DNA from: Sambucus nigra | Taxonomy: Eukaryota > Streptophyta > Magnoliopsida > Dipsacales > Adoxaceae | Assembly (NCBI GenBank): GCA_949130495.1 | Contig: OX422223.1 | Span: 75,080,751 to 75,144,750, forward strand | Reading direction: 5' to 3' | DNA: 64,000 bases | In this document: in pieces, positions 23,674-35,854 of the stretch | Layout: each line of letters starts with the position of its first letter | Numbering within the stretch: the stretch's first letter is position 1 | The notes under the pieces: generated by a model | What the model was told of the DNA's origin: nothing | The model's input: only the letters and a program-made list of their open reading frames with translations | Databases searched by the model: none | Program-made: the position numbers and the translations under genes

Positions 23674-24432
23674 TGCTAAGAAAAAAAAAATCTTCTTTCC
23701 TCCATGTTTATGTTTGCAGAGTGGGTCTTTTCATCTCCATCACAACTCTCCACGCTCAGGTGTTTTAAGATTTATCACCATTTAGTATTGGGTTCTTCCA
23801 TTGTTGTTTTTCTTTGGGTTATTCACATCAGCGCACATACCCCACGACTAAAACGCACACACCCCACAACCAAAACAGCAATAGTAACACCAACACACAC
23901 GCTCACGTGTTTTTCTTTTGGTTCTTCCATTGTTATTTTTCTTTGGGTTCTTCACAACGACGAAGCACACTAATCCAACACCACACACAGACCACCATCT
24001 TGACCCATCTTAATTTATGTTACCCATGCTCCCACGTTCTACCTCTGTTGTTGGATCAGAGGCCACCCATGCATATTGTAGATTTTTCTTCGATTCTCAT
24101 CAAGGTGGTACCACCACACCACAGCCACCACTGCAACTCTGCAACCAAACGATTCTTCCCGGACACAATCTTTCTACATGAGTGGGTATTCACCCCGCCC
24201 CCGTTAAATTCTAGCCGAGAAACAACGAAGAAACCCAATTGGGTTTCATTTGTTTTATTTTTGTCATTTAATTTATGAGTTTTAATGATCTTTTGTCTTA
24301 GTAAATGGCTTAAACTGTTGGATGGGGTTCGTTTATTCATTCTCTATCTCATATCATTTATTTGGTTTACAGACGAGATAATTTGTGTTTTGTTTTGGGT
24401 TTTGATGTGCCTGACATTGTTTGTTCGTGTCT
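23674..24432. other. Intergenic; short direct repeat
   Basis: No gene recognised. A ~36-bp direct repeat (GGTTCTTCCATTGTTRTTTT and following bases) occurs at about 23790 and 23919. CA-rich text lies between 23840 and 23990. Confidence 0.4.
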
Positions 24433-24441
24433 TATTTCTAA

Positions 24442-24593
24442 GAGTGGTGCTATGGGTACCAAATAAATCCTCCAAATCTTTCCCAAATAGTATTAATGAG
24501 TTGTGTTCTGGCGGAACCCATATCACAAGGTATAACACTTAATGCTATTTGGGGAGGATTTGGAGGAGTTGTTTGGGACCCAAAGCATTCCCC
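24442..24593. mobile_element. 152-bp MULE-like MITE with 9-bp TSD
   Basis: The two ends form a ~55-bp terminal inverted repeat: left TGCTATGGGTACCAAATAAA, right (reverse strand) TGCTTTGGGTCCCAAACAAC. Both continue with CTCCAAATC and CCCAAATAG.ATTAA. The inverted repeats fill most of the element, leaving a ~40-bp loop. TATTTCTAA stands directly on both sides (24433-24441 and 24594-24602), a perfect 9-bp duplication as expected for Mutator-like elements. It has no coding capacity. Confidence 0.8.
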
Positions 24594-24602
24594 TATTTCT
24601 AA

Positions 24603-26065
24603 TGGATGTTTAAGCGGTGGATTTTATGTTTGGTTTGTATGTTTTTTTTCTTTTATTTATAAAACGCAACAAGTATCTGTTAATACTATGTGATGAATGG
24701 TGGCTATTTCAAGCACTTAGGGGTTCTCTCCAATATGTAATTAAAATGTAGTAATGTTCTTACAGAGAATTTGTTTAAACATGCATTATTTATTTTTTAG
24801 TGATGTAACATAAATATCACTATTACAAATGTTAAAAATAATTAGACTAAATTAATGCTATAATTAATAATCATAAGGGAATTTCACAATATTAAATAGG
24901 TGTCACCCGTGAATGCCCCTGCAAAGAGGTTTTAGTTGCAACAATACTTTTTTCTGTTTTAGGGAAAAATTGAATTGACAGGATGATGGATTTGATTGGT
25001 ATTTTCTGGTTTGATTTGTCCTCAGCATTTTTTTTAGAAATAAACTGCTTGGAACCCCAATCAAATTTAGTATAGTTCAAAGAACGGGGGGTAAAGTTGA
25101 AAAAAAAGTAGAACGGGCGTTAAGAGTAAGATTGTGAAGATTGTGTGTTTTTTAAAAGGGAAAATGTTGTTTAATATTAATGACAGAATGAAATGTTTTT
25201 GAGACTTTGTTAATTGCATATGTATGATTCCTATACTAACAAAATTCTAATTAGAAATGTATGTTCAGATCACGAGACATAATTCCCCGTCATGATAGCT
25301 AGAATTGAATAATACTTTAGTCAAATGTTGGAGGATGCCAAGCATAATCAATAACAAATCCTATAAAAAGACAATAAAAGAATGAATGACAAAAGGTAAC
25401 ATTGGATTATATCCCAAGGGTGTTGCAAATCATTAAAGGAAACACATTGTATTTGCGATTACGTACTTTTAAAATTTTCGTCATTTCGTGATTACGTACT
25501 TTGACAACTTTTGCCGCACTTTGACATTGTTTGCCGTACTTTGAGGAATAAATGTTGTTTGTTTAGTGTTCAAATATGCATATTTGAATTCAAAGGGTCC
25601 CTATCAAAAACTACAATTTTAATTATTTATCCTTTTCTTTTTCCAGTTCAATCCTGATTTAATCTTTATATTAACAAATAAGCGACTCATCACCAGCTCA
25701 ACATCTTGAGTTGTGATTAAGTTCAAGTGGATGATTTATTTGTATCTTTGCCAATTTTTACTTAAATATAATATACTTTTATATTAATTTTATATTGTAT
25801 TTAAAACGAATCTGAAACACTTGATTATGTGTATTGCAATTTGTAGTCAATTGTGAGACAATGGGGTTAATAAGTTAAGGTGTAGTTGAACATCATGGTA
25901 AATTTATATCCGTGCTTTTAGGCATAGACATACCTTATTTTTTTTAAATCACACTTCATTTTTTTTGGGACAAATTATTTTTTGTTTTGCAATTACATAC
26001 TTTGAAAATTAATGCCCTTTTACAATTACGAACTTCGAAATTTTTTGTCATTTTGCAATTATCAA
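24603..26065. other. AT-rich noncoding; degenerate ATTACGTACTTTGA repeats
   Basis: No coding exon recognised. Near 25450-25540 and 25985-26070 a word like ATTACGTACTTTGA(C)AA...TTTTGCC recurs several times with substitutions. This may be the inside of a non-autonomous element ending at 26093. Confidence 0.35.
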
Positions 26066-26672
<607 letters not shown>

Positions 26673-27965
26673 TATAAGGACAAATTTTTCATTGTGTCAT
26701 GTTTGTAATGTTTATTGAAATTTTTAATTATTGATTTGGACAAAACTATTTGAGTCATATGTTAGGATGTTTATGTTTGTACCTTCAATCCTATGCGATG
26801 AAGACACAAAGCGGTCGAGTAAAGAAATATCCAATTCATATTAAGTATTCATATTCAACCTTGGTATCTCAAGAAAGAAAAAATATTTGTTATGTTGATC
26901 CATGGGTTTCTTGTTTTGGGTGTTTAAGTTTTATTAAGGAACTTTTTGAAAAAGGGTTTTCAGAAAAAATATTTTTTGGTTTCAAAGTCATTCTAACAAA
27001 CAGTGGTTTGTTGTTCTAACAAATAGCAGTATGTCATTCTAACGAGTTGATTGATCTCATTTGAACAAGTTTTATAATGTTTCAAACGAGCTTAATATTT
27101 TCATTCAAATGAGATTTTAATGACCATCAGATGAGACCTTTATGCATAAGCATTTCGATTGCAATAAGAAGCTCGCTTGTAGCTCATTCTAACGAGTTTT
27201 GGCATGTCATTCGAATGAGTTGGTTTCGTTTTAACGAGATGGCCAAGGTTATTTGAACAAAGTATTGTTCTCGTTCGAATAACTTGCATCATTTTGCATG
27301 TTGCCATTTTTTCACTTTTTTCAATATTAAATAGGGCAAAAAATTTCAGTTTTATTCAAGGGTTTTGAAAACTATTTTTACAAAGAAAAACTATAGCCTC
27401 ATATAATTATGTTTATACCCTATTTTATGATATCCAAGTTTCGACATAATATTATGTATCGAGATCGCATATTTTGAGAACCAAATATTGTTTACTCTTC
27501 ATTGTTCGAGTTTGTTTGGCAATGTGGATTATGTATTATTGCGTGAAGCAGACTAGTCAGAGATCGATGGATATCGAGACTTGGGAGGACTATGTTGTGA
27601 AGCCATTTGTGGATTCCTACAGTTGTTTCTAGGAAGGTTTAAGAAGTGAAGCTACATTAGGCTTTCAAGGAGTCAAGTCGGTGAGTAAGATTGTCTATCA
27701 CTGTTGAATAAAACCCTATATCATAGTGGACTTGAAGTAGCCTAGGTCATCCTAGGTTTTCCCCGTTATGGGTTATCCTCGTACATAGCGGTGTTGTGTG
27801 ATTGATCTTTACTTTGTTTATTTTACTCTTTCATGCTCAACTAGATGAATGTTTAGGAAAAATAAAATTGGGTGAATTTTACACAACATTTGTTTAATTC
27901 GTGCTTGATTTAAAATTGGGGGAATTCCTTACTCGTTAAATAATCGAATTAAAATTTTGAATTGA
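26673..27965 (+). repeat. Solo Copia-family LTR
   Basis: Begins TATAAGGACAAATTTTTC (TG start changed to TA) and aligns with the LTR starts at 18107 and 32630. The 3' part has CCTCGTACATAGCGGTGTTGTGTGAT and CTAGATGAATGTTTAGG, shared with 33660-33740. About 1.29 kb, near the 1.25 kb of the copy that still has its PBS. No PBS or gag follows, so it is a solo LTR. A CTCGTT/ACGAG motif cluster lies at 27030-27290. Confidence 0.7.
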
Positions 27966-29149
27966 GTGACCCTTTACGCACACGCACATTTGCAGCAACA
28001 GTTTCACCTTTCAAAAAGGAATGCGAATGGGAGGAATTCTTCAAGGGATATACGAAGGGGAAACGCTTTCCCCTAGTGCCATGCTCGTCCTCTCAAACAG
28101 AACCTATTAAAAGGTAAGATATAATATTGATTGAAAAATTTATATCTAATGAACGAAAGGAAAATAGAAGAGTAATATAAAAGACTTAAAGGATCATTTT
28201 AAGGAACCTGCCCATGGGGGGATAACACATTAGTGGGGCAAGTTGTGCTAGGAGAAGGAATCAAAATTTCTTCTTGATTACGCAGAGAACTCTCCCCAAG
28301 ATCAGTTATTACATTTTCCTGAGCTGATATAAAATAAAATATCAGTCAAGTGATCTTTAACAATAGCGAGTGAGTCGATGTCATTTGAATATCAACTATG
28401 ATATTCATAAGAAACACTACTTCCATAATCAACAAGTTCTTATCCAGATATACATGAAGTCAGGCATGTACTCATATCCTTATCACTTTAATCTTTGTAA
28501 CATATTTGAGAAATAGCAAAGTTACCTTCCACTAGATGAGATGTGGTTGGAATAGGTTAATAAGAAGACACCCCTTCAAATTCCTCATATCCTCTCTCAA
28601 GGATGGTTTGATAAGTCTCCTTAGTACCAATAGTGTGTGTGTGTCTGATGTTTTATCCACCAAAAAAGTTGTGCTTCCAATTTCGTCGCTCAGGTTTTAT
28701 TTCTCCCCACTCCTGTTTGGATGGGTTACATAGATGAAGAAGTCCTGGCAACTTGGGCATGAATAAAATTGGAGACGTCTAAATTCGGGTTATTCCTCTT
28801 AAAAGGAACTTTGGTACTACCTTTGGTCATGGACTTTGATTGCTTAGCATATACTCCTAGATTCTTTGAAAAAATAGTTACCTCACGAAGATGATTCACT
28901 AAAACAGGAGTAACAAACTCCAGAGTAGGTCTCGCAACTCGATTGTAATGCTTAGTTTCCTTATAAATACGTTTGCTTAAGTATTTGTTAAATGGAGGAA
29001 TAACTTCGATATATGTATCTCCGATCCAACCTTAAATAAAAGTTTGTATACTTAATATGTAGTGTTGCAACTCTCATTGTAAGAAATTAATCACGAGAAA
29101 TAACCTGGAAATTCAGGATCTTAGAACATCTTATCACCACACCTTCAGG

Positions 29150-29656
29150 TAGGGGTGCACATGGTTCGGATCCACTATTGATACATAATTAGAATGGGGG
29201 ATCGGTTCCACATTTTCATAACCGATTATGTCTAGAACCGGAACAATCCAAATCAACAGTTCTTGGGTTAGATCGAATTGTTTCTCGATTCTAAAAATAT
29301 ATTATATAAATCAATTAAATAATATTTTTTTCCTCAAATATAACTTTAAAAAAATAATCTAAGCAAACATTATAAATATAATTGAAATCCTAAGAATCAA
29401 AATTAATTTAAAACCTTTAAATTAAAGAGACATTAAAAAATTCATATATTTAAAGAATAAAAACATGTTAGGATCGGATCGGTTCTAGTTTGGGTTAGGT
29501 TCTTAGTTCAGTTCCAAAGTAGATCGATTTATGTTTCAGTTTGGTTTGTGTTGGCGGTGGAACTAGAACCGAACCAAAAATATTATTTTGTAATTTTTAG
29601 AACGGGAACCTAAGTGTCTAGGAAAAAAACCAAACCAAACCCATCCAATGCACCCG
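29150..29656. mobile_element. Possible hAT-like MITE
   Basis: The left end TAGGGGTGCACATGG is mirrored by CCAATGCACCC at the right. The inside is AT-rich and flanked by self-complementary GGTTCGG/CCGAACC-type words (GGATCGGTTC near 29190 and 29470, GAACCGAACC near 29566), a common layout in plant MITEs that start AGGGGTGCA. No clear 8-bp duplication was found, so the class is uncertain. Confidence 0.4.
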
Positions 29657-30587
29657 ATTTGGTGCAGATTTTTTGGTTTCATATCATCAGGAGTAAAATT
29701 TATATAAGAACTCTCATAAAGTTATTCTGCCAGGCGAGCTACAACAAGATTGGATGAGAAGGTACCTTGGCCATACCACAGTTGCCTCCTTATTTTCTCA
29801 CGGTGTACAGTTCTACACCCTAACCCAACTCGGTCAATGATGAAAGAACATAAGGTAATATGATGGTCATTGTGGAAGTGAAAGGAATGTTCTTCACAAC
29901 TTCCATGTTCATTGGGGGAGCGAACACTTATGGAATAGGGGAGTTCCAAGTAAACATACCCCTAACCTCTTTGCATAAAGGCAAAACAAAATCCTCGATA
30001 TTATCCAAGAAATGGTTTGGTGAAGTCCTAGGTGTCTTCCTATGCCACCTAGCAATACGACCAATAGTACATGGCAACAAGTGAGGCTCTAGAGCCCATT
30101 TATGGAACCACACGAACAAAAAATCCATCAAAATAAATGAGTTGGAAAATTTTGGACATCGTAACGCCCATGTGACCTTTCTATATCGAAATGTGTTCGG
30201 TTAAACTAGGTATACATAGTTCCTAGTGTCACAGCAACTAACGGCATATTCCTTCCATAAGAAAGATAAATGGATAAATGAAATAGAAACTCGCGAAGAG
30301 AGTCATTAGGCCTTCTAGGGAATAATAACCTAGATAAGAAAGTCACAACAAATGTAGCCAAATGACCAGAAGCTTTTAAACCGAGCCCATTCATACTCTT
30401 GGGGGATTTAGTTTTAGCCTCCTCGTTAGCTAAGGGCACAAAGTCTTCAAACCAATACCTTTGCCATTTGGCAAAGGTGTCTTTGCTCACTCTTGTGCGA
30501 GTAAAACCCACATAGTGCATACAATCACCCATAACTTTCTCAAGTTCCTCGCACAAATATTTCTCTATAGCGTCCTCAAATCCATCA

Positions 30588-32216
30588 GGGTCCGTTTGAT
30601 TGAAGTTGGGAAAAAGTGTTGGCAAGGAAAAATTTTCCCTTGCAAATTTTGTCTAGGCACATTTTGTTGTGGCAAAGATGATTCCATCCTGTTTCATAGA
30701 ATTTATTTGCATGTTGGCAAAAACTATATTTTCTATTTTTTTGTATTTGATATGTGTAGTTTGCCTTGTGAAAGACACTTATTTGCCTACTCATGTTGTT
30801 TGATAGCCAAAATTTATCCTGGTAAATACAAACTCTGCCCATATAATGATGGCAAACTCTTGTCATTTTTACCCATTTGCGTTATAACAAATAAAAAAAT
30901 TTGGACTAAATGTATATTAAAAAATATTTGATGGACTTTTAACAATAAACAAACACTTTTAATACACACTTTTAATATAACTTTATAAAAGTTTATATCT
31001 TATATAAAAAAATTATTTTTAAGTTAAATCTAGCAATTTAAAAAAAAAAACGTTCAGCTTTTTTATCTTAATTAAAATAACTACCAGTTTAAGAAAAAAT
31101 GAAAACAGTTTTTTTATAACTTTTTTACAAAACAGCCTTTGTAACATTTTTTCTTGAAACATTATAAACACCATCCAACTTTCTGTTTATAAAAATGTTA
31201 TAAACTTTTTATAAAATCATATTTTATAAAAAAAAAAAAGTTGTCTTATAAAGAATAAAGTTTAAAAAAAATACATCCAACTATTTTTGTTTGAAAAAAT
31301 GTCCAGCTATTATTTAATTAAAATAATATCCAATTTTAAAAACATAACAAAAACAGTTTTTTTTACTTTTTTACAAAACAATTTTTTGTAATACTTCTAA
31401 AAAAATGTTATAAACAACGACGAACGTTTTGTTTATGAAAAAGATAAAAACTTTTTATAGAACCCTATTTTAAAAAAATATGTCTTATAAAAATTATAGT
31501 TTTTGAAAAAAAAAGTTACATCCATCTATTTTTTTAGAAATATCCATCTTTTTTAATGAAAAAACGTTCAGTTTTTCAAAATGTCCAAAAAAAATTTAAT
31601 AAAAAAGTGTCAAGTTTTTTAAACACAAAATAACGACAAATATTTATTTTTATTTTTATTTTAAAAAAATAACTGAAACATTTTGTTTATCTTCTTACAA
31701 AATAGATTTTTGTAGCGCTTTAAAAAAAGTTATAAACAATGTTAAACTCTTTATCTAAAATAAAAGTAACGTCCAATTTTTTTTAAAAAAAATAATGAAT
31801 ATAGCTTTATAAAATGATGAAACCAATTTTAGAACGAAAACAATTTTATAAACAGTTTAAAAACATTGTATTTTGTTATAAAAAATAAACATTTTAAAAA
31901 ATAAACATTTTAAAAATTTTATAAAAATGTCTAGTTTGTTTTAATAAAATATACAGTTTTTTTAATACAACATATCAGTTTTTTATTTACAGTTTTTTTA
32001 TTAAATAATATACAGTTTTTGGCAAATGCCATGGCAAATATTTCCCACCAAAGGAGCAAAGAAAAATTTCTCCGCAATTTTAGGCCAAAACAAGTCACGT
32101 GACCTTTTTTGGCAAAATTTATCATAGGAAAAAATGCCTAACAAACACTACAAAAATGGGTAAAAAAATGGAGAAATCCTATTTGTCATCGCAAAACTCT
32201 ACTATCAAACGGACCC
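30588..32216. mobile_element. PIF/Harbinger-like non-autonomous TIR element, 1629 bp
   Basis: Perfect 13-bp terminal inverted repeats, GGGTCCGTTTGAT and ATCAAACGGACCC, bound an AT-rich, noncoding interior. Flanking trinucleotides are TCA (30585-30587) and TTA (32217-32219), a 3-bp duplication with one change, fitting the T-A target of PIF/Harbinger. GGGNCCGTTTG ends are common in that superfamily. Near the left end is a 22-bp near-palindrome (GCAAGG, AAAAATTTT, CCCTTGC). From 30900 to 32000 the sequence is a degenerate repeat of ACAGTTTTTTTATAAC-like words. No transposase frame. Confidence 0.7.
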
Positions 32217-32629
32217 TTAGTGACAATGTGAGTTCCCAAGACAGATAATCCAATTAACTCGTTGATGCCTTCCAATGTAATAGTAAACTCTCCCCAACCC
32301 TTGACAAAAGTATGCGTGTCCATAGTCCAACGAGATATTAAAACATTCAGAGCACTCGAACTCTTACTAATAGTGTAATTTTTCAAACTTTGAATGGTTC
32401 TACATAGTCCAAGTCTCTCAATTATCTGGCAATCGTTTTCCACAGATAATACATACCCCAATTATGCTTCTCATTCCTCGGGAGCCCAACCACAAACATC
32501 AAATTTAACGTTTGATAAAGGTAAGTCACCCAAATCCAGTTGAACCCTTAATATGCTGTCAGGGATCATAATTGGGATATCCTCTATCTTAGGAAACCCC
32601 GTGAAGGGTTATTCGGCCACCAAAACCCT

Positions 32630-33877
32630 GTAAGGAAAAAATTTTCAATTGGTTTTGACTTATTCCCGGAACAAAACACGTTTCAGTCATAGGGCAGTTT
32701 TTTATTGTCACAATCTCACACAGATTATGACGTATTGAAGATTAATTAAAAACGTTGCAGCAAAGCTTAAAGGAATAATTTCATCAATCTTTAATTGGTG
32801 CAAGTTTATTCGCCTTCAAGATCACTTGATGTCCAAGATCACTCAGGTATGAATGCGTAATATTTAATGGGACTTGGAATTAATTTTTATTTGTATAAGG
32901 ATGTTATTCGATTAAATAAATGTTTTTAAAATGTTTTACAAGTGTTTGAAAAGGTTCACACTTCATTTTAATCTGATGAGGATGGATTAGAGTTGGATTT
33001 AAGTGGAACTCTTTCTTAAGAGTTGGTTTAAAAATAATCTTTAATTCGCTGGTAGCTCAAACGACTTGACTAATCGTTCGAGCGAGATGCTCTGTCGTTC
33101 ACGCGACATTGCTATCTCGTTCAAGTGACAGGTTAATGTCTCTTGAATGATGCACCGCCTCAAAGATTTTATCTAAGGCATGTTTTCCATCAGATTTCAT
33201 ATGTGTGCATTCTGCAAAAATCAGTATTCGTCCAGAACGTTTATGCACATAAGTTTTCTAAGGTTTTCCAAAGTAAATACATCCTTAGAGTTTCAAAGAT
33301 TCGAGTTACTCTTAATATATGCTATAGTGCTCTTTGTGACACCAAGAAGAGTTTTTCTACACTTAAATATTGCTGGTTTTGCGATGAAGATTCGGTGGAG
33401 TCTGATTTCAACATCGTAGACGTTACAAGCCATATCGGTGGACATCGAGACATACGTGGATGAGTGTATTGTAGAAAGGCATTATGGAAGAAGATTACTT
33501 TCTACGTGGGCACTGTGAGAGTAGTGGTTGAAGATCATATGATTGTGAAGTCTTGTGTGTGGATCGAGTCATTGAGTAAGACTACCGTCTGTACCTTTGT
33601 AAAATCATATTCATAGTGATTGTCTGGCTTGGGCCATCTGAGCTTTTTTTCGATTGTGGTTTTCCTCGTACATCCGGAGTTGTGATTATTCTTTACTTTA
33701 TTTTACTTGCTTTAACCATTAGATGGATGTTTAGTATTAATCAAGATAAAATTTGGTTAAGTTAAATTTTTTCACAACTTGGTGCGTATTAAAAATTGAA
33801 ATTTTTTTTCATAAAAATAGAAATTATTTTGTCATCCTTAAAACACTTTCCGCATAAAAAGTTAAAAGGGACCATCA
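32630..33877 (+). repeat. 5' LTR of Copia copy C3
   Basis: Starts TGTAAGGAAAAAATTTTC and ends ACCATCA three bases before the PBS. It shares CCTCGTACATCCGG and TAGATGGATGTTTAG with the other LTRs. It holds a tight cluster of TCGTTCGAGCGAG-type words at 33050-33150. Confidence 0.75.
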
Positions 33878-33880
33878 AAT

Positions 33881-33892
33881 TGGTATCAGAGC
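33881..33892 (+). other. Primer binding site, initiator tRNA-Met type
   Basis: TGGTATCAGAGC is the standard plant Copia PBS, three bases after the LTR end. Confidence 0.9.
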
Positions 33893-33936
33893 TAGAAACA
33901 TATTTTTATTATGTTTTATCCTTTGTGTTTTTTTAG

Positions 33937-35854
33937 ATGAATTTTGGAGGTTTTGAAGAATTTCGTGCTCCTGTTTTTTATGGCACAAACTTTGCTTATT
34001 AGAAAATGAGAATGAGAAGTTCTTTAAAATATATTGATGAGCGTGTTTGGTTCGCAGTTGAAAAAGGTCGGACACCATCAGTCACACGAGAGGGTGAGGT
34101 CACTAGTTTGAAATCGGTTAAGTTGTGGACTGATGTTGAACATAAGCTTGCACTGTACAACTCTAAAGGTGTGCACGTAATTTCCTCACATGTCACACCT
34201 AAAGAGTATAATAGAATTATGATTTGTGTAACTTCAAAAGAGGCTTGGGATATAATTTCATTTACTCACAAGGGAACTAGCACGGTTACGGCATCTAAGT
34301 TACAAAACCTTACTACACGGTTTGAGACGATTAAAATGTTAGATACTGAGTCGTTTGATGAGTTTTATGCTAGGTTGTCTAATATTGTCAACTCGTCGTT
34401 TAACTTAGGAAAGAGGATTCCCGATAATCGTGTCATAAAGAAAATTTTGAGATCTTTGTCTAGTAGGTTTGATGCAAAAAGTGATTGTTTTAAACTACTT
34501 AGGAATGCTTGATTCGATAAAACTTGAACAGATTGTAGTTGATTTATAAACCTATAAACTCAATATGTTTACCTCCAAGCAACTGCCAAAAAAAGAAAAG
34601 GGCATTGCTTTGAAAGCCTGAAAGGAGGAAACAAAAGTTTCGGATGACAATTCTGATTCTGATTTTGAGGATGTAGCCTTGTTGTCTAAAAATTTCAAAA
34701 AATTTAGTAAGTTTCAAAAGCAAACGAAAGATGCCAAAAAGTTTTAGAAATTCAAGAACAATAAGGTTGAGTCCACCCCTAAACATAAAAGTGAGAAACT
34801 TAATAGGTTTGAGTCGAATAGATGTTTTGGATGTGAGGGGTATGGTCACAAAGTTGTCGACTGTCCCACTAGACTTAACAAAGAGGGCAAGAAATCGATA
34901 GCTTATAATGCCACCTTAAGTGATTGTGATACAGAAGAGGGAGAGAGTTCCCCCAATAAGAGCAAGTTTGTTGCTTTCTTGGCATATCATGTGAGCGACG
35001 ACGATAAATCTTCCCATGGAGATTATCATGTGCATGATACTTCCGAGGCCGTTTAATCCCAAGTGAGTGAGGGAGAAGTTAGTGAGGACGAGGAAGTAGA
35101 TGTGAAAGAGTTGCAAGTTGCATTTAATGAGTTGTATGCCGAAGCGGTGAAAGTGAAAAAGGTTAACTCTAAATTGCAAGCTAAGTTGAATTAGCGCGCC
35201 ATAAAAAATAAAGATGCTTTGATTGAGGATCTTAGGGTACGGGAGAAGCTAGAGCACGTTGAGAAAGAGAGAGATAGTCTTTGTGGTTTAATGGAGACTC
35301 TGAAAAAGGAGTTGCTAAAGTTTGAGGAGTCTAGGCGTGTGTTTGAGTCTAGGATTCGTGAGTTGGAGGAGAAATTGAAAGACTTGAGTAAGGTTATGTT
35401 TGACTTGGAATCTAGGTCTGAGAAGTTGGATAGAATGTTAATCACCGTCCAAGTCAAAAGTGATAGGTGTGGTATAAGCTACAATGATAGTGTTCCCATT
35501 CCCAAAACCAATACCAACCGTGTGAGAGAGCCCACAAGGAACGTGAGGAGAGTTCGACATTTTGGTTATCGTTCTCGTCGTATTTACACTTGTTCTCACT
35601 GCGGTAGGAAAGTTCACCTTAGACATTTTTTCTATGACTTTAGGAATGTTCCTAGGAAGTTGAGGAATAAAATCGCGTCGGTTCCCAAAAACCCCACCCG
35701 TCATGTTACCCCTACTTGGGTTAGGAAATCGGACTTAGTGGCTTTAGGACTAAAACTTCATGGTTCTCATTTAGTTACACTTTATTCTTCTCATGCTAAA
35801 TCTAAAGGATGGTTGTGTTACGATGTTTGTCATAAGCTAGTCTTTGCATCGTGA
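33937..35854 (+). pseudogene. Copia-type gag with CCHC knuckle and long coiled coil, several stops
   Basis: Start ATG at 33937 (MNFGGFEEF), 45 nt after the PBS. UBN2-like capsid: WTDVEHKLALYNSKGVHVI, KEAWDIISFTHKGT, LQNLTTRFETIKML, FDEFYARLSNIVN, IPDNRVIKKILRSL. Stops occur at 34002, 34510 and in the linker. A CCHC knuckle follows at about 34820 (CFGCEGYGHKVVDC), then acidic DDDKSSHGD and EGEVSEDEEVD. A coiled coil runs from about 35100 to 35450 (LEHVEKERDSLCGLMETL, SRIRELEEKLKDLSKVM). The C-terminal block has a second CxxC...H motif (YTCSHCGRKVHLRHFF) and ends LVFAS. At about 640 codons it is longer than usual Copia gags. It resembles nucleic-acid-binding structural proteins and has no enzyme domain. 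Confidence 0.75.

Larger units (their letters stand above)
27975..32629 (-). pseudogene. Plant mobile domain (PMD) pseudogene split by a TIR element
   Basis: The N-terminal part (32217-32620) holds DTHTFVKGWGEFTITLEGIN followed by ELIGLSVLG, the PMD signature ('THTFH.P.GE.TITL.D...L.GL'). Across the 30588-32216 insertion the same frame resumes with GFEDAIEKYLCEELEKVM, FAKWQRYWFEDF, then LATFVVTFLSRLLFPRRPND and MPLVAVTLGTMYT. The last two blocks are the hydrophobic and Gly-rich PMD middle. Degenerate frames continue to about 29700, and short exon-like pieces reach about 28000. At least one stop lies upstream near 32460 and several downstream. A Copia LTR (32630) cuts the 5' end. This is probably an antisense ORF of a lost Tat element, though a host MAIN/MAIL-like copy cannot be excluded. 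Confidence 0.65.

Noticed and set aside
30900..32000. Coding exons inside the 1.6-kb TIR element
   Set aside because: AT-rich degenerate repeats with dense stops in all frames; no transposase motif.
27975..32629. Intact host MAIN/MAIL gene
   Set aside because: Stops, frame breaks and insertions throughout, and its closest visible relatives are retrotransposon antisense ORFs.
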